A DNA stretch of 28,109 nt from JBECKQ01 sp040235375 (GTDB lineage: Bacteria > Planctomycetota > Phycisphaerae > UBA1845), in NCBI GenBank assembly GCA_040235375.1, contig JBECKQ010000179.1, forward strand, positions 1 through 28,109, given 5' to 3'. The translations under genes and the position numbers were made by a program. Below, piece by piece: positions 7,653-15,754 of the stretch; positions within the stretch are counted from its first letter, which is position 1; each line of letters begins with the position of its first letter. A model generated the notes under the pieces. It was not told the DNA's origin and ran no database searches. It saw only the letters and a list, made by a program, of their open reading frames with translations.

Positions 7653-8351
7653 TCAGAGAAGCTCCGGCAGGTCCAGTAACGAGTGGACGGTGTGGTCGGG
7701 CGTTCCCTCCCCCACGTCGAGAATCCGGTCGGAGTAGCAGACCCAGCAGGTGGCGATCCCCAACTTCTGGGCCCCGCACACGTCGCTGTGAATCGAATCG
7801 CCGACATGGATCACGCGATCCCGGCGGACGCCGACCTCCTCCAGAGCGCGCCGGAAGATGTCCTCATCCGGCTTGTAGCTCCTGGCGTCCTCAGACGTGA
7901 CGATGCAGTCGACTTCCAGCCCGCAGCGCCCGACCGCCTTGTGAATGTCCTCGGTATCGGCGTTGGACACGATGCACACGGGCACGTCGATAACCTGCAA
8001 GGCCTGAAGCGCGCCGTCGGCCGGCTCCGGCGCGGACCAGTAGTGCTTCAGCATCCTGGCGTACGGAACCGGGTCGATGACGCCGATATGGGGCTCGACT
8101 GTCTCGCACAGCGTGCGACACTCGCAGTCGAACAACGTCTCGAACCGTTCGCGGTTGCAGGTCTCAATCGCCTGGAAAAACCGCCGGCCCCATGCCTCGG
8201 CGAGCTCGGCGGCGGAGAGCCGCATTGCATTTTCGTCAACGACGCGCGCGCAGGTCGCCTCGACCGCGCGACGGTCACCGGTAACGAGCGTGCCATAGAA
8301 ATCGATGAAGACCGCGTCGAACCGGCCGTTGCTGGTTTTCCTGGGCCTCAC
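7653..8351 (-). CDS. HAD superfamily hydrolase
   Basis: 232 residues with all HAD motifs: nucleophile D17 in D-F-Y-G-T (17-21), S129-N130 (motif II), K160 in SYKPD (motif III) and GDS...SD at 184-190 (motif IV). The second Asp of DxD, the general acid in HAD phosphatases, is Tyr19. That D-x-Y-G-T form is typical of L-2-haloacid dehalogenases, though it also occurs in uncharacterised HAD proteins. A helical cap lies at about 30-115. GTG at 8351 is four bases after the glycosyltransferase stop with no strong ribosome site of its own, which suggests translational coupling. Substrate unknown; a small phosphorylated or halogenated metabolite is possible. Confidence 0.8.
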   Translation of the reverse strand: MRPRKTSNGRFDAVFIDFYGTLVTGDRRAVEATCARVVDENAMRLSAAELAEAWGRRFFQAIETCNRERFETLFDCECRTLCETVEPHIGVIDPVPYARMLKHYWSAPEPADGALQALQVIDVPVCIVSNADTEDIHKAVGRCGLEVDCIVTSEDARSYKPDEDIFRRALEEVGVRRDRVIHVGDSIHSDVCGAQKLGIATCWVCYSDRILDVGEGTPDHTVHSLLDLPELL

Positions 8352-8355
8352 GGGA

Positions 8356-9894
8356 TCAATCCGTCAGTTGGGCAGGCGTGCTGCCGGCCCCGACGGACAA
8401 TCGACCGGCGGTACGTCCGAAACCGGCCGGCAGTAGGGAATTGATGCCCACGTAGAGGAAGCCGACGGCAAACAATGCCATGAACACGATGCCGATGCTC
8501 ACCCAGTGGACGGTAATGCAAAGTGCGAGACACCACAAGAGGTAAAGGCCGATCGCCAGTTCGATGTAAGGCTGGATCTTTATGCGGCGCTTGGCCCGGT
8601 AGTCCGACCGCTTCTTCCAGCCGTTGCCGCTGCCGTCCGAGCCGAACTTGGGGGTGCGTACGAACTCGCTGTCCCGGCCGAAGAGCCCTTCCATCGCGGC
8701 GCGGGCGTTGTTCAGGGAGATGCCTACGCCCAGGCTCATCAGGAACGGAAGGTACTTGTAGCTCTGCCGCCGGGTGCGCAGCAGTTCGCGCTGGCTGCAA
8801 ACGTAGAAGGTGCTGACCGAGCACGTGGCGACGATGAACAGGGCGACCTCGAGCAGCCAGCTCAGCGCCGACTGGTACGGCCCTTCGTGGATGAAGTGAA
8901 ACCACAGCGTCGGGAACAGAAGCAGCACAAGCACGACCATGTAGAAGTACACGGTGCAGCTTGTCAGATGAAAGAACGCCTCGAGCTTGATCTTGCGCGG
9001 CAGCCGCGACTTGAGAATGGTCGGCAGCAGCTTGCGGCATGTCTGCGCCCCGCCTTTGGCCCAACGGTGCTGCTGATCCTTGAAGCTCTGCACGTCCGGA
9101 GGAAGCTCCGCCGGACTGGCCAGATCGGCGAGGAACAGGAAGCGCCATCCTTTCATCTGGGCCCGATAGGAGAGGTCGAGGTCCTCGGTGAGCGTGTCGT
9201 GATGCCAGCCGCCGGCGTCTTCGATGCAGGACCTGCGCCACACGCCGGCGGTGCCGTTGAAGCTCATGAACCGGCCGGATCGGCACCGGGCTCCATGCTC
9301 CATGACGAAGTGCCCGTCGAGCAGAATCGCCTCGGCCTTGGTCAGCAGAGACTCGTCGCGATTCAAATGCTCCCACCGGGCCTGCACCATGCCGACCTTT
9401 GAATCGGTGAAGTAGTGAATGGTCTGCTTGAGTGAATCGGGATCGGGAACGAAATCCGCGTCAAAGATGGCCACGAACTCGCCGGTGGCCGACTTCAGCC
9501 CGGCCTCCAGGGCGCCCGCCTTGAAGCCGGTACGATCCTCGCGATGCAGATAGACGACGTCGTGGCCCAGGGCGCGCAGGCGTTCCACCGTGTCGTTGGC
9601 GATATTCGTGGTCTCGTCCGTGGAATCGTCGAGCACCTGCACCTGGAGCCGGTCGCGCGGATAGTCGATGGCACAGGCCGCTTCGATCACCCGGCGGGCC
9701 ACGTACTTCTCGTTGTACATGGGTAACTGCACGGTCACGCGCGGGAGCGTTTTGAACCGCTTGCTGGCGCGGGGTATGTTGCGTGCGTGCTTGTAGTAAA
9801 GATAGACGAGATAATACCGATGCAACCCATAGATGCAGACGAGCACCATCGCTACCGCGCAGGTGCCCACGACTAAACCCTCAACGACCCTCAC
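8356..9894 (-). CDS. Processive family-2 glycosyltransferase (cellulose/mannan synthase-like)
   Basis: 512 residues. After an N-terminal membrane span (about 5-34) comes a GT-A domain with D89-D90 (UDP/GDP binding), D145-A-D147 (metal), T236-E237-D238 (catalytic base) and Q274-Q-H-R-W278, which binds the growing chain in processive beta-glycan synthases. At least four more hydrophobic segments follow (about 305-330, 340-362, 435-455, 460-480). The layout matches bacterial CslA/BcsA-like polymer synthases without a PilZ domain, so it probably makes and exports a beta-linked polysaccharide; the sugar is not deducible. Start is GTG at 9894 with weak GAAGGG upstream; GTG at codon 9, with GAGGG 7 nt before it, is an alternative. 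It is followed at four bases by the HAD gene and has its own candidate promoter. Confidence 0.87.
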   Translation of the reverse strand: MRVVEGLVVGTCAVAMVLVCIYGLHRYYLVYLYYKHARNIPRASKRFKTLPRVTVQLPMYNEKYVARRVIEAACAIDYPRDRLQVQVLDDSTDETTNIANDTVERLRALGHDVVYLHREDRTGFKAGALEAGLKSATGEFVAIFDADFVPDPDSLKQTIHYFTDSKVGMVQARWEHLNRDESLLTKAEAILLDGHFVMEHGARCRSGRFMSFNGTAGVWRRSCIEDAGGWHHDTLTEDLDLSYRAQMKGWRFLFLADLASPAELPPDVQSFKDQQHRWAKGGAQTCRKLLPTILKSRLPRKIKLEAFFHLTSCTVYFYMVVLVLLLFPTLWFHFIHEGPYQSALSWLLEVALFIVATCSVSTFYVCSQRELLRTRRQSYKYLPFLMSLGVGISLNNARAAMEGLFGRDSEFVRTPKFGSDGSGNGWKKRSDYRAKRRIKIQPYIELAIGLYLLWCLALCITVHWVSIGIVFMALFAVGFLYVGINSLLPAGFGRTAGRLSVGAGSTPAQLTD

Positions 9895-9966
9895 GGCCTT
9901 TGAAACCCTTCCACCAAGAAGTCAGACAACGGCGTGCCCGCGCTGTCCGCCGCCGTCGCTCACGAG

Positions 9967-9995
9967 AGTGTACGCACGTCGCGTCACGCCGGCAA
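9967..9995 (-). promoter_or_regulatory. Candidate promoter for the glycosyltransferase-HAD pair
   Basis: Minus-strand TTGCCG (9990-9995) and TACACT (9967-9972) with a 17-bp spacer lie in the 113-bp gap before the GTG at 9894. Both boxes are only moderate matches. Confidence 0.35.
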
Positions 9996-10007
9996 CCGCT
10001 GCCGATC

Positions 10008-10433
10008 TCACCCTTGAAGAAACTGCTTGATCCTGTCGCGGATCGTCTCCGCTTCACCCGGTTGGTACGACTTCGGGTGCCAACGATATCCGAGGCCGTC
10101 GCCGCTGCTGCGGGGGATAATGTGGACGTGAACGTGCTCGACCTCCTGCCCCGCGCAACGGCCGTTGTTCTGGAGAACGTTCACTCCCGCGGCCCCCGTG
10201 GCCTGCCGAACCGCCGAGACCAGACGGGGGAGGGCGGCCCCGAGGGAGGCCGCAGTCTGTTCCGGGGTTTCCTCCATGGTCCGGTAATGCTCAATGGGGA
10301 CAAGCAGCAGGTGGCCCGGCGAGAGCGGACCGATGTCCAGGAACGCCCGCACCGCGTCGTCTTCGTAGACGAGATGTGACGGGATGGCGCCCGCAATGAT
10401 CTTACAGAACACGCAGTCAGCCGCGCCCCCCAT
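10008..10433 (-). CDS. HIT family nucleotide-binding hydrolase/transferase
   Basis: 141 residues with the histidine triad H100-V-H102-V-H104-I-I-P, where the central His is the nucleophile for splitting nucleotide phosphoramidate or anhydride bonds. An N-terminal C7-x-x-C10 pair suggests a structural zinc site as in the Cys-containing branch of the family. G-V-N-V-L-Q-N-N (83-90) is the usual nucleotide-contact segment. The ATG at 10433 follows AAGGGG by 5 nt. The gene lies 59 bp after rplQ with no terminator between, so it may be the last gene read with the ribosomal cluster. Cytoplasmic; natural substrate not known. Confidence 0.9.
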   Translation of the reverse strand: MGGAADCVFCKIIAGAIPSHLVYEDDAVRAFLDIGPLSPGHLLLVPIEHYRTMEETPEQTAASLGAALPRLVSAVRQATGAAGVNVLQNNGRCAGQEVEHVHVHIIPRSSGDGLGYRWHPKSYQPGEAETIRDRIKQFLQG

Positions 10434-10492
10434 CGTTGCCCCTTTTCAGCAGATCCACAGACGCCGCGTCACGTCCGTGTCACCAAACCAGG

Positions 10493-11209
10493 TTACTCGC
10501 TCCTGGAAGCGTCGTCGTCCGCTTCAGCCACGCTACCGCTCGCGTCCGCCTGCTCGCCGGCCTCTTCCTTCTCTTTTGAAGAGTCCTCTTCGGTCCGCCC
10601 GCGGCTCCGCTGGGACTTCGCCAGCTTGACGGCCAAAGCGTAGCGCGCGTCCGCCCGACGCTTCCGCGCCGACTCCTGCGGCCGCATCACGCTGCCCGGA
10701 CTCTCCTCCTCGCCGACGAGTTGCACGACCGCGAGGGGACTGCCGTCGCCGATCCGCCGATCGGCCAGCCGCACGATCCGCGTATACCCGCCCGGCCGGT
10801 CCTCGAACTTGCCGGCGACGTCGTTGATCAGCTTGTGTATGATCGTGCGGCCGGTGAAGGCGAGCTTGCCCTTGGGCTGGCCCGTGCGGTGTCGCCGCCC
10901 GCTGCGCGAACGCAACACTTTCGCCCGCTTGGCCAGGGACATGTCCTCGTAGTCCGACTGTCGCTCGGCATCCACGAATGAACGATCGCTGAGCAGATGA
11001 TGGATACGGCGGCGCGCCGAGACGCTGCCGTCCCGCGCCTCTCGCGCCAGAGTGATCAGGCGCTCGGCAAAGGGCCTCAGGTCCTTCGCCTTGGGCAGCG
11101 TCGTGCGCACCTGCCCATGCTGTATAAGGCTCTGCGCCAGGTTGCGCAGCAGCGCCTTGTGATGCGACGACGTTCGATTCAGTCTTGTCCTGTTGATCCG
11201 ATGCTTCAT
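10493..11209 (-). CDS. rplQ: 50S ribosomal protein L17 with central insertion and long charged tail
   Basis: 238 residues against about 120-130 in E. coli. The N-terminal core (MKHRINRTRLNRTSSHHKAL) and the GGYTRI...LVG block (140-166) are standard L17, which lies near the peptide exit tunnel of the large subunit. Between them, roughly residues 75-125, is an insertion rich in basic residues (SRSGRRHRTG). After residue 170 comes a tail of about 70 residues that is first basic and then strongly acidic (E/D/S-rich), probably disordered. It follows rpoA by 70 bp, the classical alpha-operon order. Stop at 10493, start ATG at 11209. Confidence 0.97.
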   Translation of the reverse strand: MKHRINRTRLNRTSSHHKALLRNLAQSLIQHGQVRTTLPKAKDLRPFAERLITLAREARDGSVSARRRIHHLLSDRSFVDAERQSDYEDMSLAKRAKVLRSRSGRRHRTGQPKGKLAFTGRTIIHKLINDVAGKFEDRPGGYTRIVRLADRRIGDGSPLAVVQLVGEEESPGSVMRPQESARKRRADARYALAVKLAKSQRSRGRTEEDSSKEKEEAGEQADASGSVAEADDDASRSE

Positions 11210-11279
11210 GGCCTGTCCATCACTTCCGTCCGCGATTCATTCCCGCGACGATCGCCTGCCGTCATCATGCGCCGTCCGG

Positions 11280-12371
11280 TCAGCGATTCGAGCTATCCAC
11301 CGTCATGGATTCGGAGGAATCCGCGTTATGCCCCTCCGAGTCTTCACCTTCGCCGCCCTCTTGCTCCGGCGCCTGCCCTTCGGTCTCCTCGCCGAACTTC
11401 ATCCCCAGCGACAGGCCCATCTCCGCGAGCTTGCGCTGCACCTCGTGCAGCGACAGCTTGCCGAACGCGCGCACACGCAGCAGATCGGCCTCGGTCTTCT
11501 GCACGAGCTCGCCGATCGTCGCGATGCGCGCCGATTCCAGGCAGTTGTTCGCCCGCACCGAGAGCTGCAGATCGGCCACGGGACGCGTGAGAAGGTCCTG
11601 AAGCTTCTCGTCCATCTGCGAGGGCTGAATCTGCTTCTGCGGCAGCTCGGTCACCAGATCGGTGCCGATGTCGTAGTACTGCACGAAGGGGTTGAGGTGC
11701 TTGCGCAGAATCTTGGCGGCCTCGACCAGGGCGTCCTCCGGCAGGACGCTGCCGCGCGTCCAGACCTCCAGAACCAGGCGGTCGTAGTTGGTCCGCTGCC
11801 CCACGCGCGTGTCCTCCGTCCGGTAGCGCACGCGCGTCACGGGGGAGAAGATCGAATCGATGGGTATAACGCCGATCTCCTGCTCGGGACCGGAGTTCTC
11901 CTCCGCGGTGGCGTAGCCGCGCCCCTTGCGCACGCGCATCTCCAGCTCGAAGGGAACGTCCTCCGTCAACGTGGCGATCTTCAGGTCCGGATTCATGATT
12001 TCGACGCCGGTCTCGGCCTCGATGTCACCGGCGACGACGTCACCCGCCACGTTGCGCGTCACGAGAAGCGATTTGTTCTCCTCCCCCTCCATGGCGACGA
12101 CGAGCTGCTTGATATTGAGAATCACATCAGCAACGTCTTCCACCATGCCGGGGATCGTGCTGAATTCGTGCGGGGCGTTGGCCAGCTTCACGGCGTAGAC
12201 GGCCGCGCCCTCGAGACTGGACAGCAGGATCCGCCGGAGCGAGTTGCCGACGGTCGTGCCGAATCCCCGTTCAAACGGCTCGATGATGAACCGCCCGTAG
12301 GTGTTCGTGCTGACCGACTCATCTCGCTCCAGTTGGCTTGGCAGCTCCAAACCGCGCCATCGGATACGCAT
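11280..12371 (-). CDS. rpoA: DNA-directed RNA polymerase alpha subunit
   Basis: 363 residues. The N-terminal dimerisation and assembly domain (1-235) includes E34-R-G-F-G-T-T-V-G-N-S-L-R-R-I-L-L. The C-terminal domain (about 258-325) keeps the DNA/UP-element determinants: R273 and N276 align with R265 and N268 of E. coli. Past the usual end (LSLGMKF) is an acidic tail of about 36 residues. The ATG at 12371 has AGGAG 9 nt upstream. It lies between rplQ and rpsK but is separated from rpsK by 214 bp, where rpsD sits in many bacteria. Confidence 0.98.
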   Translation of the reverse strand: MRIRWRGLELPSQLERDESVSTNTYGRFIIEPFERGFGTTVGNSLRRILLSSLEGAAVYAVKLANAPHEFSTIPGMVEDVADVILNIKQLVVAMEGEENKSLLVTRNVAGDVVAGDIEAETGVEIMNPDLKIATLTEDVPFELEMRVRKGRGYATAEENSGPEQEIGVIPIDSIFSPVTRVRYRTEDTRVGQRTNYDRLVLEVWTRGSVLPEDALVEAAKILRKHLNPFVQYYDIGTDLVTELPQKQIQPSQMDEKLQDLLTRPVADLQLSVRANNCLESARIATIGELVQKTEADLLRVRAFGKLSLHEVQRKLAEMGLSLGMKFGEETEGQAPEQEGGEGEDSEGHNADSSESMTVDSSNR

Positions 12372-12554
12372 ATCTCTCTACTCCTAGAGGGGTTCAGATC
12401 GTCCGGTCTCTCAGACGGCGGCGATCGCGTCCCGAGAAAACCCAGACGTTTCGATTCCGCGCCTCTTGGCGTCGCCGACCTTCGGCCGGCTCAAGACAGC
12501 AAAAGCAGGCAGTCGGTCGAGTGGCCAACCACCTGTGGGCAGCGTTGCCGGTAA

Positions 12555-12574
12555 CCCGCCGCCCGCGCGGCGGG
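12555..12574 (-). other. Stem-loop between rpsK and rpoA
   Basis: CCCGCCGC (12555-12562), a 4-nt loop and GCGGCGGG (12567-12574) form a perfect 8-bp GC stem 11 bp past the rpsK stop. There is no U-tract after it on the minus strand, so it is more likely an RNA-processing, stability or attenuation element than a full terminator. The rest of the 214-bp gap (12372-12585) encodes nothing recognisable, including no S4 remnant. Confidence 0.45.
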
Positions 12575-12585
12575 GGATTCCCTTC

Positions 12586-12969
12586 TCAGACGCGCCGTCT
12601 CTTGGCGGGACGGCATCCATTGTGCGGGATGGGCGTAGCGTCCTCGATCGAACTGATCCGCATGCCCGCCGACTGCAGCGCGGTCACCGCCGACTCCCGT
12701 CCGCTGCCCGGCCCCTTCACGCGAACCTCCACCTCGACCATGCCGAACTTCCTCGCCGCATGAGCGCACCGCTCGGCCGCTCTCTGCGCGGCGAAGGGGG
12801 TGCTTTTGCGGGTGCCCTTGAAACCCACGGTTCCCGCGGAGGCCCAGCACAGCACCTCGCCGTTCGTGTCCGTAATCGTGATCAACGTGTTGTTGAAGGT
12901 CGCCTTGATGTGGGCGATGCCGCGGACCACGCTGCGACGCACCTTCTTCTTGCCCGCTCGCTTAGCCAC
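12586..12969 (-). CDS. rpsK: 30S ribosomal protein S11
   Basis: 127 residues, standard length, from GTG at 12969 (AAGGAG about 9 nt upstream). Hallmarks: IAHIKATFNNTLITITD, the GFKGTRKSTPFAAQ block and the C-terminal NGCRPAKRRRV. S11 sits on the platform of the small subunit near the E-site mRNA. Its start overlaps the end of rpsM by 8 nt, implying translational coupling. An upstream in-frame extension lies inside rpsM and is not part of the protein. Confidence 0.97.
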   Translation of the reverse strand: MAKRAGKKKVRRSVVRGIAHIKATFNNTLITITDTNGEVLCWASAGTVGFKGTRKSTPFAAQRAAERCAHAARKFGMVEVEVRVKGPGSGRESAVTALQSAGMRISSIEDATPIPHNGCRPAKRRRV

Positions 12970-13351
12970 GATGCATCTCCTTGATGCCCTTCTTGCCAGC
13001 CACCGTCTTGCGCGGCCCCTTGCGCGTCCGCGCATTCGTACGGGTCCGCTGACCACGAACCGGCAGCCCGCGACGGTGCCGCAGGCCGCGGTAGCAGCCG
13101 ATATCCCTCAGGCGGGCGATATTGCTTTGCACCACGCGACGAAGCGGTCCCTCGACCTGGTAGTTCCGATCGATCACGCCGGCGATCCGCGACACCTGGT
13201 CTTCCGTCAGATCCTTGGCCTTCACGTGCGGCTCGATCTCCGCCTCCTTCAGCACCTGGCCCGCCGTCGGCCGGCCGATGCCGAAAATGTACGTCAAGGC
13301 GATGTCGATCCGCTTTTCGTTCGGGACATCCACACCCACGATACGAGGCAC
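12962..13351 (-). CDS. rpsM: 30S ribosomal protein S13
   Basis: 129 residues from GTG at 13351, with a strong AGGAGG about 6 nt upstream. It begins MPRIVGVDVPNEKRIDIALTYI and has the helix-two-turn-helix GIGRPTAGQVL, then the RGLRHRRGLPVRGQRTRTNARTRKGPRKT tail that contacts P-site tRNA. S13 lies in the head and forms the bridge to L5. It is 11 bp after rpmJ and overlaps rpsK. Confidence 0.97.
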   Translation of the reverse strand: MPRIVGVDVPNEKRIDIALTYIFGIGRPTAGQVLKEAEIEPHVKAKDLTEDQVSRIAGVIDRNYQVEGPLRRVVQSNIARLRDIGCYRGLRHRRGLPVRGQRTRTNARTRKGPRKTVAGKKGIKEMHRG

Positions 13352-13362
13352 GTTTATCCTCC

Positions 13363-13476
13363 TTAGCCCTGCCGCTGCTTGTGCTTGGGGTTGGTGCAGA
13401 TCACCCGCACCACGCCCTTGCGCTTGATAATCCGGCAGTTCTCACAGATTCTCTTGACAGACGCTCGAACCTTCAT
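13363..13476 (-). CDS. rpmJ: 50S ribosomal protein L36 (zinc form)
   Basis: 37 residues; too short for default ORF callers but unmistakable. It begins MKVRASVKRI and carries the zinc ribbon C11-x2-C14...C27...H32, followed by the basic end KHKQRQG. Two ATG codons are adjacent (13479 and 13476). The second is preferred because AGGTGG lies 4 nt before it and it yields the usual 37-residue protein. In many bacteria infA (IF-1) lies just upstream; here map does, 53 bp away. Confidence 0.95.
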   Translation of the reverse strand: MKVRASVKRICENCRIIKRKGVVRVICTNPKHKQRQG

Positions 13477-13529
13477 CATACCACCTGCCTAACAGCCGGC
13501 AAACGCCGCAGCCGATACGCGGCCGCGAC

Positions 13530-14342
13530 TCAAGCCGCTCCCACGGTGAGCACGTCCGCCCCTTCGTCGGTGACGGCAATCGTGTGCTCGAAATGTGCGG
13601 CGTAACGCCCATCCCGGGTAATGATGGCCCAGGCGTCACTGTCGGCGTATTTAACGTCCGCACGCCCGAGCGTGACCATCGGCTCAATCGCTAAAGTCAA
13701 CCCAGGCTCTAATCTGAAGTCGCTTCGCCGCTGGGACCGGTCGTAGTAGTTCGGCACCTTCGGCTCTTCATGCATCTCGCGGCCAATTCCGTGGCCGACG
13801 AACTCTCGCACGACCGACATCCCCGCGGATTCGACCAGCCGCTGCATCTGCCTGGCCACGTCGCTCCACATCCGGCCGGGTGCGACTTCCCGGATGGCCA
13901 GGTTCAGCGCTTCCAGTGTCACGTCCAGCAGCCGCTGGGCCTCGGCGTCGATGCTGTCCACCGCCACCGTCCTGGCCGAGTCTCCGCAGTAGCCGTGCAG
14001 CCGCACGCCGCAGTCGACGCTCACCACGTCGCCGGCTTGGAGGGCACGGTTGCCCGGGACCCCGTGCACCACCTCCTCGTTCACGCTGGTGCACAGCGCC
14101 GCGGGAAACGGGTACTTGGCGGCTGGATTCACCACGCCCTTGAACAGCGGCTCGGCGCCGGCCTGGGCGATCAGGCGTTCCGCCTCGCGGTTCAAGTCCC
14201 CCGTCGTCACGCCGGGGGCGACCATCCCGCATACGCGATCGAGGACGGCCGCGACCAGCCGCCCCGCCTCACGCATCAACTCGATCTCGCGCTTGCTCTT
14301 CAACACGATGCCGGCGCGAGTTCGGCGATCAGCGTTCACCAT
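13530..14342 (-). CDS. map: Type I methionine aminopeptidase
   Basis: 270 residues. It removes the initiator Met from nascent proteins in the cytoplasm. The two-metal site is complete: Asp in S-V-D-C-G-V, Asp in Y-C-G-D-S-A-R-T, His in GHGIGREMHEEP, Glu in LAIEPM and Glu in HFEHTIAV. The substrate-contact segment PFPAALCTSVNEEVVHG is also present. The ATG at 14342 follows AAGGA very closely, and the next codon is GTG, so either may initiate. It is in the spc segment between secY (77 bp) and rpmJ, the usual place, but the neighbouring adk and infA are absent. Confidence 0.96.
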   Translation of the reverse strand: MVNADRRTRAGIVLKSKREIELMREAGRLVAAVLDRVCGMVAPGVTTGDLNREAERLIAQAGAEPLFKGVVNPAAKYPFPAALCTSVNEEVVHGVPGNRALQAGDVVSVDCGVRLHGYCGDSARTVAVDSIDAEAQRLLDVTLEALNLAIREVAPGRMWSDVARQMQRLVESAGMSVVREFVGHGIGREMHEEPKVPNYYDRSQRRSDFRLEPGLTLAIEPMVTLGRADVKYADSDAWAIITRDGRYAAHFEHTIAVTDEGADVLTVGAA

Positions 14343-14419
14343 AATCCTTCGCTTTGACCCGCTCGCCGCCGTCCCGTCTCCGGATGACGCCCGCCGGGCC
14401 GGCCCCCCTGGCACCGGCA

Positions 14420-15742
14420 CTAGCTGCTGGTACTTCCAAGGAAGCCCTTGTAATTCCGCATGATCAGGTTGGCCTCGATCCGCTGCACCAGATCAAGCGC
14501 TACGCTGACCACGATGAGCAGTCCCGTTCCGCCGAGAAACGCCGACACCATGAACGGAATCTTCAGCCAGACCGCCACCAGCGTCGGGATCAGCGCAATC
14601 ACCGCGAGGAACGCCGCCCCGACGTAGGTGATCCGCCCCATGACCCGCTCGAGGTAGTCGGCGGTGCGCTTGCCGGGTCGCAAGCCTGGTATGAAGCTCC
14701 CGTAGTCGCGCAGATTGTTGGCCATTTCCTTCGGCTGGAACTGCACGGTCGTCCAGAAGTACGCGAAGAAGTAAACCATGGCCACGTAGGCCAGGGCGTA
14801 CAAGTAGCTTCCCGGAGCGAAAGCACCGCCGAAGAAGGCAAAGACCGCGTTCGGCCAGGCGGCCTGGAGCCAGTCGAAGATCATCCGCGGGAACATCATG
14901 AGCGTGCTGGCGAAGATGATGGGCATGACGCCGCCGTGGTTCACCCGCAGCGGCAGGTAATTGCGCTGCCCGCCATATACGCGGCGCCCGCGCGTCTGCT
15001 TCGCCTGCTGAATCGGTATCCGGCGCTGCCCTTCCGTGATCAGAATCGACCCCGCGACCACGCCCACGAACGCCACGAGCAGGAACATGATCTTGCCCGG
15101 GCCCATTGCGTTCGGTTCGTTCGAGCTCAGCCGCAGGTCGGCGTACTTCACGACGTACAGCACGGCGTCGGGCATGCGGGCCACGATGCCGGCCATGATG
15201 ATCAGGGAGATGCCGTTGCCGATCCCGTACTCGTCGATCTGTTCACCCAGCCACATCAGGAATATGGTGCCCGTGGTGAGCGTGGTTATCGCCAGCAGGA
15301 AGTACCACGCCGTGCGGAAGTCGGCATAGACGAGGTTGTTGCTGTAGAGGTAGCGCATCCACATGGAGGCCTGGATCAGGCACAGGCCCACCGTGGCGTA
15401 GCGGGTGTACTCCTGGATCTTCTTGCGGCCCGACTCCCCCTCCTTCTGGAGCTTCTCCAGCGCCGGGATGACCGTCACCAGAAGCTGGAAGATAATGGAG
15501 GCGGAAATGTACGGCATGATGCCGAGGCCGAAGATCGTGCTCTGATGCAGGTTGCCCCCGGTAAAGAGGGCGAACATGTCGGCAAGGTCTCCCAGCGGAT
15601 TCTTGCCGAGCATCGCCTCCTGGTTCACACCCGGCATCGGCACGTAGAAGCCGATGCGGTAGATTCCCAGGAGAGCCAGCGTGAACAGGATCTTGTTCCG
15701 CAGCTCTCGGACTCGCCAGATGTTTACGAACGTCGAAAACAT
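14420..15742 (-). CDS. secY: Protein translocase subunit SecY
   Basis: 440 residues with ten membrane spans, the standard size. The N-terminal MFSTFVNIWRVRELRNKILFTLALLGIYRIGFYVPMPG is typical. Other signatures are the plug-region LGIMPYISASIIFQLL, the GIGNGISLII stretch, and the cytosolic loop EGQRRIPIQQA...LPLRVNHGGVMPIIFAS, which docks SecA and ribosomes. SecY is the channel of the Sec translocon in the inner membrane. It is 12 bp after rplO, as in the classical spc operon. Confidence 0.98.
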   Translation of the reverse strand: MFSTFVNIWRVRELRNKILFTLALLGIYRIGFYVPMPGVNQEAMLGKNPLGDLADMFALFTGGNLHQSTIFGLGIMPYISASIIFQLLVTVIPALEKLQKEGESGRKKIQEYTRYATVGLCLIQASMWMRYLYSNNLVYADFRTAWYFLLAITTLTTGTIFLMWLGEQIDEYGIGNGISLIIMAGIVARMPDAVLYVVKYADLRLSSNEPNAMGPGKIMFLLVAFVGVVAGSILITEGQRRIPIQQAKQTRGRRVYGGQRNYLPLRVNHGGVMPIIFASTLMMFPRMIFDWLQAAWPNAVFAFFGGAFAPGSYLYALAYVAMVYFFAYFWTTVQFQPKEMANNLRDYGSFIPGLRPGKRTADYLERVMGRITYVGAAFLAVIALIPTLVAVWLKIPFMVSAFLGGTGLLIVVSVALDLVQRIEANLIMRNYKGFLGSTSS

Positions 15743-15754
15743 GAAAAGCAGTTC

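Noticed and set aside
11193..12554. Long plus-strand open frame (453 codons) opposite rpoA
   Set aside because: It mirrors rpoA codons in GC-rich DNA, has no ribosome site and a composition rich in Arg, Leu and His typical of antisense shadows.
12411..12620. Small frame (69 codons) in the rpsK-rpoA gap as an S4 remnant
   Set aside because: The translation has no S4 motif, overlaps the end of rpsK and lacks a ribosome site.
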